From Ophiobolus disseminans (lineage: Eukaryota; Ascomycota; Dothideomycetes; Pleosporales; Phaeosphaeriaceae): 64,000 nt of DNA. The notes below the pieces were generated by a model. That model did no database searches and was not told where the DNA came from. It was given only the letters and a program-made list of their open reading frames with translations. The DNA lies in contig MU006222.1 of NCBI GenBank assembly GCA_010093685.1, positions 186,001 to 250,000 of the forward strand, read 5' to 3'. This document shows positions 9,900 through 21,326 of this stretch, piece by piece (the first letter of the stretch is position 1; the number at the start of each line of letters is the position of its first letter). A program made the translations under genes and the position numbers.

Positions 9900-11858
9900 T
9901 CACGCCGTCACAAAGCCCTCGAACCCTCTATCCAGCGCATTGCGCGTGAGCTCCTTGTACAGAGGAAACCCGCCCGCAAAGCTCAATTGCTCTCGGAATT
10001 TGCCAGGAATATTATCTCCCTAAAATCAGATGTCCGAAGTCAGTGTTGTCTCACATACATTTCGTACATAGAACTTGGCTTACCATGTACCAGCTCTTAG
10101 TCTGTGGAAATAAAGTTTTGTCTGATAACTCCGTGACCTTCTCTCGCCACTGCTTCTCAGCCTCATGGGTGGCTTCACAGTAATCGATTTTCTCGTCACG
10201 CAATTTCTTCATGGCATCCACAATCCAGTCACCTTGGACCTCAACGCATGTGGGCCCGTTGGAGAAAGCTGTCGGGCCTTGCGCTCCGTAGAGGAAGAAG
10301 CAGTTGCTGGGACGAGGTCAGTATATCTATCATGAGTGGCCATGGCAGACTTACGGTAACCCAGATATACTCATACCGAGATAAGTATAGGTACCCGCTT
10401 TCCATTTCTCGGCCAAGTCAACTCCATCCACATCTTTCAGTCCCATGTTCTTCAGTCCACCCGTCACAGAATCGAAGCCAGTTGCAAGCGCGATGACATC
10501 GCATTCATGGACCTTGCCATCTGCAGTTACGAGACCATTCTCGACAACTTTCACGATCGGGTTGTCCTGGACACTGATGACCTTATTCTCAGGTTTGTCG
10601 AGCATCTCATAATAGTTCTGCTCCAAGCTTGGTCTCTTTGTACCAAAAGCATAGGGCGGCTCCAGGGGAGCAAGAATCTCACGCTTCTCGGGATCTGTTA
10701 TCCTTGCTCGCGTCTTCTTCGCCCAGAAGTTGTACGCCTCTCGGTTGGCCGCGTTGTCGAGCAACATGTCTTGGTAGTTTGCTAGCCAAAACTCGAATCC
10801 GCCGTTCTCAAACCTCTTCTCGTAGAACGCTTCACGCTCCTCCGGAGTGGCATCCAACGTATTCTTCTGCAGGTTATCGTACCCGAAGCCAGCAAAGGTG
10901 GTCAATCGATACTCGAAGAATTTCTGGTACTCGCTCTGCTTTCGTTGATCCTGCTCCTCTTTGGTGATGCTTTGCTGTTGCATAGGAAGGCACAGATTGG
11001 GCGTCCGCACAAACTGAAGCACGGAAGCAGCTTCTTTTGACGTTTCTTGAGCGATCTGGACTCCAGTGGAGCCAGTCCCGATCACTGCTACACGCTTTCC
11101 CTTGACATCGACGCCACCTTTATTTGGAAACAAGGGTCAGCATTTTTTACAGAATCGAGTTTTCTGTACTTACTGTCTGGCCAAAAAGAGCTGTGGTGCA
11201 GCTCGCCTTTGAATGTATCCATGCCTGGCCAGTCCGGGAAATGTCGTTTGGCCGCAAACCCGAGGGCCAGCAGCAGATACTTTGATTTCGCGGTACGTCC
11301 ATCTTCCGTCTTGGTGATCCATCTACCTGATGGCTTGTCAAAGTGCGCGCCAACAACACGCGTGGAGAAAGCTGTGTCTTTCTTGATATCAAGCTTCCGC
11401 TCGACATGGTCGAAATATCTTCGGAGCTCGTCCGTTCCGGGGTACCTGCAAGACCACGTCCAGTCCTGATATTTGATTAGCGACTTGGTAAAACAGGCTC
11501 AAACATGCTAAGAAATACCTTCCATATCTCTGGCAACGAATATTCGTACACGGGTACTTGCGAGTCCACACGGGCACCTGGATAGCAGTTCCAATGCCAT
11601 ATACCGCCAATATCCGTACCCTGTGGCGCAACGAGGCACAGAGTCAGCATTGATCACATCTTTTGCCTGCGCACTTGCACATACAGCCTCGAAAATCTTG
11701 CAGTTGAAGCCCAACTGGCGCAACTTGTGCATGAGATAGATACCGCCGAAACCGGCGCCAACGATTAATACGTCGGTCTCAAGCTCTTTAGCATAATTGG
11801 GATTATCCGAAGATGCCGATTCATTTGTTGCGCCGATGTCAGTCCTAAAGTGAACCAT
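9900..11858 (-). CDS. flavin-containing Baeyer-Villiger monooxygenase
   Basis: Six exons: 11685-11858, 11519-11620, 11174-11465, 10355-11117, 10084-10306 and 9900-10019. Introns are 48-64 nt and every junction keeps frame, giving 557 aa. The FAD-binding Rossmann motif GAGFGG is at 34-39, the NADPH-binding motif GTGSTG at 203-208, and between them lies the Baeyer-Villiger fingerprint FxGxxxHxxxW at residues 177-187 followed by PD, which separates BVMOs from ordinary N-hydroxylating FMOs. Such enzymes insert oxygen next to a ketone, making esters or lactones from cyclic ketones, steroids or polyketides. The substrate cannot be inferred. The Nor-1-like reductase 3.3 kb away could in principle share a pathway, but a mitochondrial gene lies between them. 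Confidence 0.9.
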
Positions 11859-13225
11859 TATGTCGGAAGGAGCAGATAAAAAAGATGTACGTATACAAGA
11901 GTCAAACTGATTAAGTGAATCGATAGTGTGTCAGTTAACGACCATCCCAGAGGTCATCTCTCGTTATATACGTCAACATGCAACATCCCCTCATGCATAT
12001 CCTGTGGAGATCCTTGCGCTTCCTCCTACCGCAACGACCCATTCGCTAGTGCTAACCGCTGTTCTCGCGTCCAGAACTCCTTCCGGTGCCACTTAGTCTC
12101 CCACCATCTCCCAGACTACAGGCGCCCATGAACTTGCCATTCGGCCGGAGGTCCGAATCCTTCTTGTGTAGATGTCGTCACAGACAGCGATTCAGAACGC
12201 GTGGGAGCGCGGAAACACTCCGTTACCACGCCACCAAAGAAACAAGCGAACTTGACAATGTTATCCGAACACCTAGCGCCCCGCTTCCGTGGTAATGTCA
12301 TGCGGGGTACCCCGCAGACATGGTCGTTCATCGCCATGATAGTGGCCGCGTCTTGCCCGATCCGGTATACCCGGAATATCAAATCACCACGACACTGCAC
12401 GCACGAACTCCTAAAAGCGTTGCAGTCGGAATCGGAAATCCCATAACTTGTCATGTAGCCGAGCCACCACGGTGTTCGAGGCACGTCCACTCCAACAGGT
12501 ACGCTGTATCTCAAATCTGAACACCTAGGCATTCATAACATAACACATCTGGACCGGGTATGCCTTTGACCCGCATCGCACAAGCAGTGGAGCCTCAAAT
12601 CCAAGTGGGCCAGACGGCGAGGATGATCAATGCCACATAAAGTTTTCCCACCATGATCATAGGTCAGGGTCAAAGGAGTGTCTCCATCTTAGAATCCTAG
12701 AGCCCACCTCAATCATGTGCTGTGCCAGGCGCAGCCGCTATTCTGAAGCGGACCCGCAGATCCTTTGAAATGTATTACTGGACACGATGGCATGACATGA
12801 CATGTCTAGTAAGCTCTCGGCCGCTTGAGATCCATTCATGCAATACACGAGTCATCAGTCACGCAGTTATACCTTCCATCCGAGCAGTATGCGCATCTAG
12901 CTTCAGTATGAATACAATGATGACAGTAATACTAATACATGTTTGTTGTCTCTTGACGGCCCGTAACCGGAGGTCGGCCGATACGTGGCTCTACGCCTCG
13001 TAGCCGATGTTCAACTCCTTGGTGTTTCCAAGCTGTACCCATCGGCCAAACTTGACTCCCTGTCCACATCGACTTGGAGAAACAACCGAATCACAACGAA
13101 ACCCACCCGACAGTAAGGTTCTATGAGCTATCCGGTCATGCAGATATACCCTGCTTCAACTGCCACAGTTCCATCGTGCTATTTCACACCTCGCGAAGTA
13201 ACCTTCCTTGAGTTCGGATAAGAAC
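11859..13225. other. gene-free interval
   Basis: 1.37 kb with short open frames only and no family resemblance. Nothing repetitive was recognised. It includes the BVMO promoter. Confidence 0.4.
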
Positions 13226-14135
13226 TCACATAACATGCTCCTCCGATCCCTGGAAACTTCTCCCATCGTGCAGGTACTGAAGACGAACACTGACATCCAC
13301 CTCGCAACCCAGAGCTTTGAAGCTGTCCTTCACTTGCCGTGCGCGTTCCACAATGGCGCGCAAGTTCACAGCCTTGTCTGCACCCAAGACTGGAGCATGT
13401 CGATAGCACTCACACCTAAAAGACACCTTCTGCAAGTGCTTGAGGCCAAGAAGTGCTTGGAGCTTGAATTCTCCGAGGTAAAGAGAAACATTTAACGCCG
13501 ACAAACGGCTTACCCGCGCCGCGGCATCATAGGTTTCCCTCGTGGGCGTAATGAAGACCAAATCAAGCTCCTGGAGAAGTTCAAGCCGACACAGGAGTTG
13601 TTCAAAGGTTGCGTTCGTTTGAGATGCATGGTCGAGCATCTTCTTGCTCGTTTTCCCCGTGTTGAGCATACTCATTGGTACCGTGGCGATCTCGTAGTAC
13701 CCCCAGTCTTGAACGATAGAAAAGGTGAACTTGCGAATCTTGCTCGAGACTGAGACTTGAGCTGGATGCGAGGCGGTTCACGAAGTGCTCTAGGTAGTGG
13801 ACATTGTCGATCCTGACTTCTGCTGTTCGGAGGAGTAGCAATGAGGCTTCTTCACTGATGCGTCGATTGACCAAACATAGACTCGGAAGAAAGGGCAGTG
13901 ATGATTTCCAGTGCTTATCTATTCGGCCCCATGGGTAGATGCAGGGCTCCGCATTGTGCGGCCATTTATAACACGCCTGGGATTTCTCGTCGCTGTGGAA
14001 GTATTCCTCGTAGACCTGGTAGCGAATTTCGAGGGGTAGGGCCGTGAAGCCGTGGAATGTGGGTTCTTGCTGCGTCCCCTCGACGTCGACATTGAGATCT
14101 CCCAAGAGCTCGCTGCATGAATCGATAGCTAACAT
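13226..14135 (-). pseudogene. F-box-like (LPLEIRYQVY) protein, broken by a frameshift
   Basis: The first frame (14135 downwards) starts with ATG and has the F-box-like signature ALPLEIRYQVYEEYF followed by CLVNRRISEEASLLLL. It then continues into non-homologous sequence. The real continuation (KIRKFTFSIVQDWG onward, to a stop at 13226) is in another frame. The switch falls inside about 13740-13790, where no intron with GT-AG ends long enough to splice is visible. Comparison with the intact neighbour at 14469-15302 places the join at the RLASSSSLSLE/KIRKF equivalent of its KLDACPELPIGPNIRKL. One base too many, or two too few, explains it. Either this copy is inactivated or the assembly has a base error. 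The function would be that of an F-box-type adaptor. Confidence 0.65.
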
Positions 14136-14468
14136 ACTGAAAAAGGTGAGTCGTACAATAATTTGACGGCTAGGTTTGATATATCAAAGCGTTGGACCGA
14201 AAGAAAAGAGGTAGAGCAGAGGAGTGGGCAGGACACGAATGTCCCTGACACTAACGGAGCAAACGCACAGGTGTCAAAGTACCAGGTAAGAACCTTGTGG
14301 GCAAACGCTCACAATTTACTACATTTGTCACCACCCGCTTCACTTGAGACTTTCTCACTTCGGCCTTGATCGTAGTGGTGGGAGCGCTGCACCTCTCACA
14401 ATCGGTGGCAAACTAATCGGCATAAGCCATTGCTGCGGTTCTGTCCGAGTATTTAGAACTCGTTAAAT
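14136..14468. other. intergenic region between the two F-box-like paralogues
   Basis: 333 bp; no gene seen. Confidence 0.4.
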
Positions 14469-15302
14469 CTAGAGCACAAGCTCTTTGCTCCAATCCGGAT
14501 GTTCCCAACACAGCCGCACCGTAACGTCACGACCTAATTTCTCGAATCCGTCTTTGATGCGGCGTGCAAACGTCTCTACCTCAGTGATCTTTAACTTCTC
14601 CTCTTTCCCCTCTTCAGCCTCATGTGCTGATAAAGCTGCAAAAACAGAAACTCGCCGCAATTTCTCCAGCTGTAAAACCACCTGCAGGTCGAAGCCACCT
14701 AAGGCGTCGTCGAGAGGACGCAGCTGGTATCCCGTGTCTCGGGGAAGCTTGATCTCGGCGCAAAACACATGAAATTGAAGCTTCAGTTCTTTGATGTTGG
14801 GGCACCGAGCTATTAGGTTTGTATGGACCCGTATTGATTCCGTTACAACACTTCGCCAATGGGATTGCTTCTGCAGTAGGTCTGGTGACGCATCGTTTAA
14901 GGCCCATAAGCTGAGCTTGCGAATGTTCGGTCCGATGGGCAGCTCAGGGCAGGCGTCCAGTTTTTCAATGAAGTATCGAGCGCGTTCGCAACCATCTATT
15001 GCGAACTCGATGGAGCCGAGAAGGAGGGAAAGTGCTTCAGCCCCGAGCGCTCGGTTTGTAAGACATAACGCAGGCAGGAAGGCTATGCGATTATTCTTGG
15101 GTCGAGGTACAGGGAAAACTACAACATAGTCTGACTCTGTTCGGCCCGTCCAAAACTGGCAAGCGATTGATGTTGATTCGTCCTTGAAGTATTGTTCATA
15201 CACTTCAAAACGCAGTTCGGCTGGAAGATCACTGAAACGTCGAAGCCCAGGTTGCGCGAGCTGGTTGGCACGGACAAGGCTGACCGATGGGCGATGCTCC
15301 AT
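14469..15302 (-). CDS. F-box-like domain protein
   Basis: A 277-aa single-exon protein. Near residues 21-36 it has DLPAELRFEVYEQYF, the short amphipathic motif typical of fungal F-box/2EXR-type proteins (LPxEIRxxIxxxx), then LCLTNRALGAEALSLLL, a repeat-like middle, and a C-terminal segment with leucine-rich spacing. Fungal genomes hold large lineage-expanded families of such proteins, usually without known targets. Its neighbour at 13226-14135 is a tandem paralogue on the same strand with matching domain order. Substrate recruitment to an SCF ubiquitin ligase is a family-level guess. A direct function cannot be assigned. Confidence 0.65.
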   Translation of the reverse strand: MEHRPSVSLVRANQLAQPGLRRFSDLPAELRFEVYEQYFKDESTSIACQFWTGRTESDYVVVFPVPRPKNNRIAFLPALCLTNRALGAEALSLLLGSIEFAIDGCERARYFIEKLDACPELPIGPNIRKLSLWALNDASPDLLQKQSHWRSVVTESIRVHTNLIARCPNIKELKLQFHVFCAEIKLPRDTGYQLRPLDDALGGFDLQVVLQLEKLRRVSVFAALSAHEAEEGKEEKLKITEVETFARRIKDGFEKLGRDVTVRLCWEHPDWSKELVL

Positions 15303-15617
15303 GATCTAGAGAGTTTGGCCGAGATGGGATGTGAAAGTAAACGAGCCGCCGCGGTGCGTTGGGTAGGCTAAGGAAGGTGCATGTGGTAGACTGACGGGAG
15401 CCTTACCAAGTCTGACTTACATAATCCCAAAACGACGGCCTTGGCAGTGACGCTCGCTCTCTGGACCAAAAGTTTCTGGAGCCTGCCGCGACATCAACAA
15501 CGAGCTCGCAACATCGATCGACTACCACGCAAATACCTCGTATGCTTGCAAAACCACGCACTGAACCTATACACATCTAACACTTCACACAGCTGTCCAC
15601 CCGCCCACATCACCGCC
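15303..15617. other. divergent promoter region
   Basis: 315 bp between the divergently transcribed F-box-like gene and the Tom6-like gene; no further gene is supported. Confidence 0.4.
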
Positions 15618-15929
15618 ATGCCTCCCAAGATTCAAGGAAAGGGCCGCACGGTCGCTGAGCCCAACTTCGCGCAGAACACATTACACGCATTCACGGACAA
15701 GGAGAATAGGAGTGTCGTCACAGCCATTGGCATGTTCGCTGTAAGTATTATGGCGCAATGTGGAGGCTTGATAGTGGAAGTGGGGATGAAAGATGGCGGT
15801 GATGTGGTGGCACCAAGCAGTGTTGATTGCGACGACTAACAATGGAATGACCGAGGGCTAACATTTGATTTGTAGATTGGTGTCGCATTCCTCCACAGCA
15901 GCTGGGCCGAGATCCTATTGCCCGCGTAA
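15618..15929 (+). CDS. Tom6-like small subunit of the mitochondrial outer-membrane translocase
   Basis: Two exons, 15618-15740 and 15876-15929. The 135-nt intron has a GTAAGT donor, a GCTAAC branch site and a TTGTAG acceptor, and the product has 58 aa. The sequence has a short basic N-terminus (MPPKIQGKGR), a hydrophilic stretch with NAFTDKEN-like residues, and one C-terminal membrane helix (AIGMFAIGVAFLHSSW) ending in EILLPA. This size, a single C-terminal helix and an SSWxELLLP-type end are what small fungal TOM subunits, especially Tom6, look like. Tom6 stabilises the Tom40 import pore. The resemblance is by memory of family appearance and Tom7 cannot be fully excluded. The exon split leaves the coding sequence invisible to single-frame ORF searches. 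Confidence 0.6.
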
Positions 15930-17297
15930 ACGATTCAAACGACGAAGAAATGATTACCGAACGACACCGAGCGCATGACGCAGAGATGGCACGGCGCATA
16001 CGACTACCATCTCAAACTTGAAAGATACTCAGAGTATAGCCGGTTCGAACATAGCATATGAACGGCGTTCAGGAAAGGACACACGAGGTTTCGCACGTCA
16101 AAATGACCCTCATCAGCCTATAGGATATGTACAACAAAAATGTATACAAGTACCTATACTCGCAACACCCCTCCCATTCGATTTCTCTTCCTTTTCCGTC
16201 TCATATCCATCATTCCCACCCCCTCACACGTCACTCACGCCTTCTTACCTCCACGCACCATCCTGAAACCCGTTCTGCATCCACCCAAAACGCTGGACCA
16301 CCCGCACCACCCCCGTCCCACACGCACCCAAGAACCCGTCTCTTCGATCACGAATGCTTGGTCCTTGCACTCTGCCACGTTATACCCAGCCCTCCAAACC
16401 CGCACTGCAGCAACATGCCCGATCGAGTCCGAACGTCAGTCTAACGTCCAAGATGTCACGTCAGCCTCCTTCGAGCTTGGTGCCTGGGCGTTGTCTGGCA
16501 TGTTCAAACGCAGGCAGCTCATGCATACTCGTCCCGCAGGTGTCAAAACTAAGTGGCATGATACTCGCGTGGTCGAAGGCTGCGTCGAAGGCGCTGTTTC
16601 TGCGGGAGAGGCGGTTGCGCATGCATCAAAAGTGGCTGTCCGACATTTTCGCACGGCGCAAATGCTGCGGAATGTCTCGGGCTCGCGCGTCAGGCGTGCT
16701 ATCGTCTTTGTTGGATGTTATGTGATGTGGCATTGTGAAGTGGATACCGCAAGATCATTTTGTAGTTGGCAAAGTACATGATTTGATCTCAGAAGCGCTG
16801 GTGGCGCATGTACTATTATCCACGCCTCTACTACAAGGCACAGTCTCCGCAAGGCACAATCAAGCTATCGGAAAAACAAGCCACGCTCCTTCATCGCTAG
16901 CGACGAAGGATGCAGACTAATGCACAGCGTCAGGAACATATCACGGATAGAAGCGCAGCCTTATGCACAGCGCTGCGTGTCCCGCATCGTTTGGATTATA
17001 TCTCATTCGTACATACATGGCTAGCCGCCGGCTCTAACGGACACAATCAACAGTCCGGCTGTGAAGAAAAAGGATAGGTGTGAAGAGCAATGCAGATGCT
17101 CGCTAAGATTAACAACAAAAAGTGCCGGCTAAACTAAGATATGCGGATGCGGCACGAGGCCTGGAACGGTTTGCCGCCGTGTATGCAGTGCAGTACAACA
17201 GAACCAAAAAAAAAGACGTGCGTAAAATCGGGTCCAACTATATCCACCCAAAGGAAATCTGGTCGTAGCAATGCGTGATGCTGGGGTATCTCTAGTT
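15930..17297. other. gene-free interval between tom6-like and noxR
   Basis: 1.37 kb. A 213-codon plus-strand open frame (16140-16781) exists but is proline/histidine-rich at its start and has no conserved feature. Both flanking genes end here, so 3' UTRs probably fill part of it. No RNA gene recognised. Confidence 0.4.
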
Positions 17298-19084
17298 CTA
17301 TACTTCTCTAACCCAAACCTGTGGTGATTGTTAGTATGGATATTCGAGGACTGCGGATGTAAGAATGTGAGACTTACCTCCAATTTTGCCATGTCACTGT
17401 TCTCCCTCTTAGCCATACTCCTCGCTGTCTGGATCGCCATATCTAGATCGTCCTGATCTGCCATGGTGATCATGTCGCCGTCGTCTTTGAACTCCACCTT
17501 GAAGTTGTTCCGTACGCCGAACTTCTCCTTGATCGACTGCCAGAAGTCGCGCATTGTTGTTTCCTGGTTGATGAAGACGTAGCGAGTGTCGCCGGCGTGG
17601 ACTTTGACTCTGATCTTGCTGCTCACGGTACGGTTGCTGCCGCCGGATCTAGCAGAGCGTGCGGGCGACCGTCTTCTTGACTTGGTGCGCGACATCATTT
17701 CGAACTCGGCGTCGTCGAGATCACTGCCGTCATAGTCGTCTTCTTCTTCCTCCTCGATGTATGCTGGTCGTCGGCTTTGCTTTGAGCGAGTGTACGCGCC
17801 ACGGCTTCCACGCGGGTTGTAGCCTTCCTCGTTCTCATAGTAATCATCGATAATGTCCTCGTCTGATCCACGGCGACGCGGCTTATAGTCACGCTGATTG
17901 CGGTTACGCTGCGACTCGGCACGGCTTGGCGGAGGTCGTTCGGATGCAGAGCGCTGTGTGCCTTGGCGACGAGGCGGCTCAGCTGCTTGCTGTTGATCGA
18001 ATGCGGCTCGGCCGAGATTCAGTGGCTGCGGCTTGGGTCCTCCACCACGTACAGACTGTGCACGGCTCATGGGGGCATCGCCAGACTTCCGGGTATCCGA
18101 CTCCGGTGGTGGTGTTGGTGGGAACATGTTGCGGTTCATCGGGGGCTCCGATTGCTGGCGTGCCCTGCTCTGGAGCTCCGGCTTCACTAGGTTGGTAGCG
18201 GCGAAGGAAAGCTTGTCTTCGGGCCGGTCATCCTTCGCAACTTCGATCCCCTTCTTGATCTCGGAACCGGCAAATCCAGTGAACGCATTGGCGCGGTCTG
18301 ATGCAGCGACCAGACGTGCCTTTCCGAGATAGTCCTTGGTCTTCAGGTTCTTGACCTTGGATTCATGGGGACGGTAGACAATGCCGACGGGAATCGAGAA
18401 GACAGTGTAGCCCTAGTGGAAATCAGTCTCTGATCTAGTAATTTAGTACAAAGGCTTCCTACCTCTGCAGACTCGTTGATAGCCTCATCAATCACGTCAT
18501 GATCCGGGACCACCTTCTCCTTTGCAGCAAACGACAGATCCTGGAGACCCGCGTCGCCCTGCTGCAGGTAGATGTAACAGAGACCACGGTTGAAGAGGAC
18601 CTCGCAGGAGTACAGCTTAAACTTCAAGCCTAGTTGTTCGTAGTCGATGTTGTTGTTGCCGCGCAGGTACAGAAGTGTGTCATTGAAGTTGGCGAGCGCC
18701 TCCTCAAAGTCGCCCATGAGGAAGTTGGACACGCCCTGCTGGAAGTAGGCGACGGCGAGATACTGGTCCAGACGCACAGCGCGCTGGTAGCAATCGACCT
18801 GGGTACGCGTGAGCATGTGCTCGCTTATGCATGCAAAAGCGATCCTGCACTTACCGCCTTCTCATGCTCGCCAAGTGTCGCATGGATGACACCGCAGTTG
18901 AACAAAATCTTGGATGTATCCGAGATGCCGTCGAACACCTTCAATGCCTCGTCGAACTCGTTGTTGTCGTAGCTGGCGAGGGCTGCCACCCAGGTTTCGA
19001 TTTCCTACCCCGCCATTAGCAATTGACGCGCACGGAAGGCGCACTCAGGCGCGGAGGGAAGGCGCGCACCTGCTTCAGAGACAT
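17298..19084 (-). CDS. noxR: NADPH oxidase regulator NoxR (p67phox-like)
   Basis: Five exons: 19070-19084, 18855-19004, 18463-18798, 17378-18412 and 17298-17318. The first encodes only MSLKQ and the last only seven codons including the stop. The spliced product is 518 aa. Residues 1-170 form the tetratricopeptide (TPR) domain (AVAYFQQGVSNFLMGDFEEA, EVLFNRGLCYIYL), which binds active RacA in characterised fungal NoxR proteins. The middle is disordered and rich in proline, serine and arginine, with an acidic stretch EEEEEDDYD. About residues 430-512 are a PB1 domain (KIRVKVHAGDTRYVF ... KVEFKDDGDMITM ... DDLDMAI), the contact site for Cdc24/BemA. NoxR activates NoxA/NoxB superoxide production, needed for hyphal fusion, sexual development and, in pathogens, host penetration. 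The NOX enzymes are not in this window. Confidence 0.93.
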
Positions 19085-20028
19085 GACGAGTGTTCTTTTC
19101 ACTAGTTACCCGGCAGTATGGTGTCGTCAAGCCTCGGTGAGGTGTTGCTACTCCACGGCCCGCAAAAGGTAGTCGTCGGTTCGAGCGCGTTCAAGTTGGG
19201 TTCCTCCCTTCCTACTACTAGATTACGGTGCAGCCGCCGGGGCTATATAGGTGCGCGACGTCGAGTATTACACGGTGGTCAGATATGTCTGTGATATTAT
19301 GTCCGAGGTGCGGCAGGTGTGATGGTGGTGGTGCGCCGGAAACGATTGAACAGCGCAGGTGTCGAGGCACAAGTGGGCGGGTCGGGCGTGGAGAAGAAGG
19401 TTTCGAGGGCACGACTTGAAAAGGACAGGGAGAGGGTAGGACTTTGGCAGGCGGTTGCAGGATGGCACAGGTGGGGAGATCAAATCTGAGTCTCAGCGCG
19501 TCTGAAGACAAGGCTTGGCTTGCACCGCGCCTATGGACGCCATGGACCGTGATTGGCTTCCTGCATCGTGAAGCCGAAATCCACGGCGGTTACAGCCATC
19601 CTCGACCGCCGCAGCCCAGCCTATTCCAGCACAACAACACCGCCATCCGATACTCGACGAATTTCCAACAATCTTGTGAAGCGCTGCTGTCAGCCTGCAG
19701 GCGCATTTGCTGCAGACACCAACATCGCAGCACGGCGAGGGACGCCGTCGTGCCCCCTGGCCGTCGAGGACTGGCTGCGTTTGAGAACGGTTACATGACA
19801 ACCAAGCGACTGAGACACCCACGTGACAACGCCTCTCTGCAGCCACTCACCGAGTCGCCTTGGGCTGCCAGGCATGAACGCATGAACCCGTAGTCTTCGC
19901 AAGTCCGTGTTCGCACATCTGCAGTTTTGGCCTAGAATTCAAGGTGCATGCTTTAGACATCTACGACCAGTTACGGTATATTCATGGCACTTCATTTGGA
20001 GCCTCATCCATCTTGGCGACACGATTCC
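19085..20028. other. gene-free interval between noxR and ccs1
   Basis: About 940 bp holding the noxR promoter and the 3' flank of the copper-chaperone gene. Overlapping open frames on both strands are not convincing. No RNA or repeat seen. Confidence 0.4.
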
Positions 20029-20990
20029 TCACATCATGCCACGATCGCGCTGTTCCTCCCTCTCCTGCCAGACAGTCTTGCCGGAGCACGAGCACACGGT
20101 CTTGTCGTCTGTATTCAATAAATGTTAGCATCGTCTCATGTGCAGAGGGAGGGTAGGAAAAGCACTTACTATCCCAGACACCTGCACTCCGTGCAATGAC
20201 CCCCACCAACGTATCCGCGTCGTTCTTATCAAACTGCAAAACGTTACGCCTGTTTAAGCCATGTACATGTACATGAGTTTCAACTCACCTTGCCCTCCTG
20301 CTGTCTCGAAACTACAATACTCCGACCGATCAATTCCCAGATGTGTATCGGTTTGTCTAAGAAGACAGCACCAACACCACCCTTTCCGACCTCAACTGTA
20401 CCAAAGATGCCGCGGCATGGTTTGCTCTCCTTCTTGGCCTTGAGTGCTTCCCAGATACCGCCAGTAGATTCAGGACCCTCGGAGATGTTTCCATTCTCGC
20501 GGACCGTGGCATGGTAGGTTCCTGGAGAGAGTCCTCGTGTGCTCAGGTCGACAATGGTCATACTAGGTGCTACCTCGACCATGCGCACGAGCCCTCGCAC
20601 CTTGTTCTCTACGTACAAAGCATGTGATTCTAAGATACACACTGCGGCGCCTGAAGAATTCAATGTCAACAATTGCTCATATTCATCCATTGTTCAAGCT
20701 GCTTACTATCCGACTTGCCAGATCCACGTAGAATAGCATCACGGCCAGTAGATTGAATTGTCTCGACTATTGCTGACGGTGCAGCGGTACCCTCAACCGA
20801 GACGAGTTGGTCCTTGAGATTTGCAGTGACTTTGGTGATACCTGGGACCTGTCAGTCACGGATGACGTGCATGGACATGTCCGATCGCGCTCGTACCACT
20901 CAACGCGTAGAGCGGCTTCTCAATGTCACCAATGCAAGACTCGCAGGTCATCGGCACTGCGAAAATGGTTTCGAACGCCGGAATTGCCAT
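20029..20990 (-). CDS. ccs1: copper chaperone for superoxide dismutase
   Basis: Five exons: 20897-20990, 20707-20841, 20289-20650, 20170-20233 and 20029-20108. Introns are 55-61 nt and the product has 244 aa. Domain I is an Atx1-like heavy-metal domain with MTCESC at residues 14-19. Domain II is SOD1-like (VRGLVRMVEVAP, DLSTRGLSPGTYHATVRENG), lacking the full set of copper ligands as expected. Domain III carries the CxC motif (C224, C226, in VCSCSGK), which transfers copper and forms the disulfide of Cu,Zn-SOD. An upstream in-frame ATG at 21066-21068 exists, but the ATG at 20988-20990 gives the family-typical start MAIPAFETIFAVPMTC. It works in the cytosol and mitochondrial intermembrane space. 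Confidence 0.93.
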
Positions 20991-21326
20991 GGTGATTTTG
21001 GATGCTATGAATTCAGCAGAAAGTTTAGGGCGAGAATTTGGTGGGAGGTTTAAATGTGAAATGCGCAAGATTCTGGCTTCTACTTGTTCGCTTTGAAATC
21101 GCCATTGCCCGCCGCTGCAGGTGCAGGTGGCCGAAGACCGACCGCACGTGATTCGCGAAATTGTTCCAATCGGCTTGGCATCTGTACTTCGACATCGCGA
21201 AAGCTATAGCAGCACTTCACGGCTGTGTCCGCATTGTGCATCGTCTTCCAAGGGCCAAGCAATCACGAATATCTTGAGGAGGACCCGTCCCATAAGCACA
21301 TCGGCCATTGGCCTCACCCACCCACC
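20991..21326. other. divergent promoter of ccs1 and the uL13m gene
   Basis: 336 bp between two divergently transcribed ATGs; no further gene is supported. Confidence 0.45.

Noticed and set aside
13458..13515. Possible 51-nt intron (GTAAGC...TTCAAG) in the frameshifted F-box-like copy
   Set aside because: The unspliced reading retains residues (GEFKLQ) that align with the intact paralogue (GGFDLQ), so the segment is coding, and removing 51 nt would not repair the frameshift.
16140..16781. 213-codon plus-strand open frame between the Tom6-like gene and noxR
   Set aside because: Compositionally biased start, no conserved motif, overlaps several other equally long frames on both strands, and lies where two 3' ends meet.
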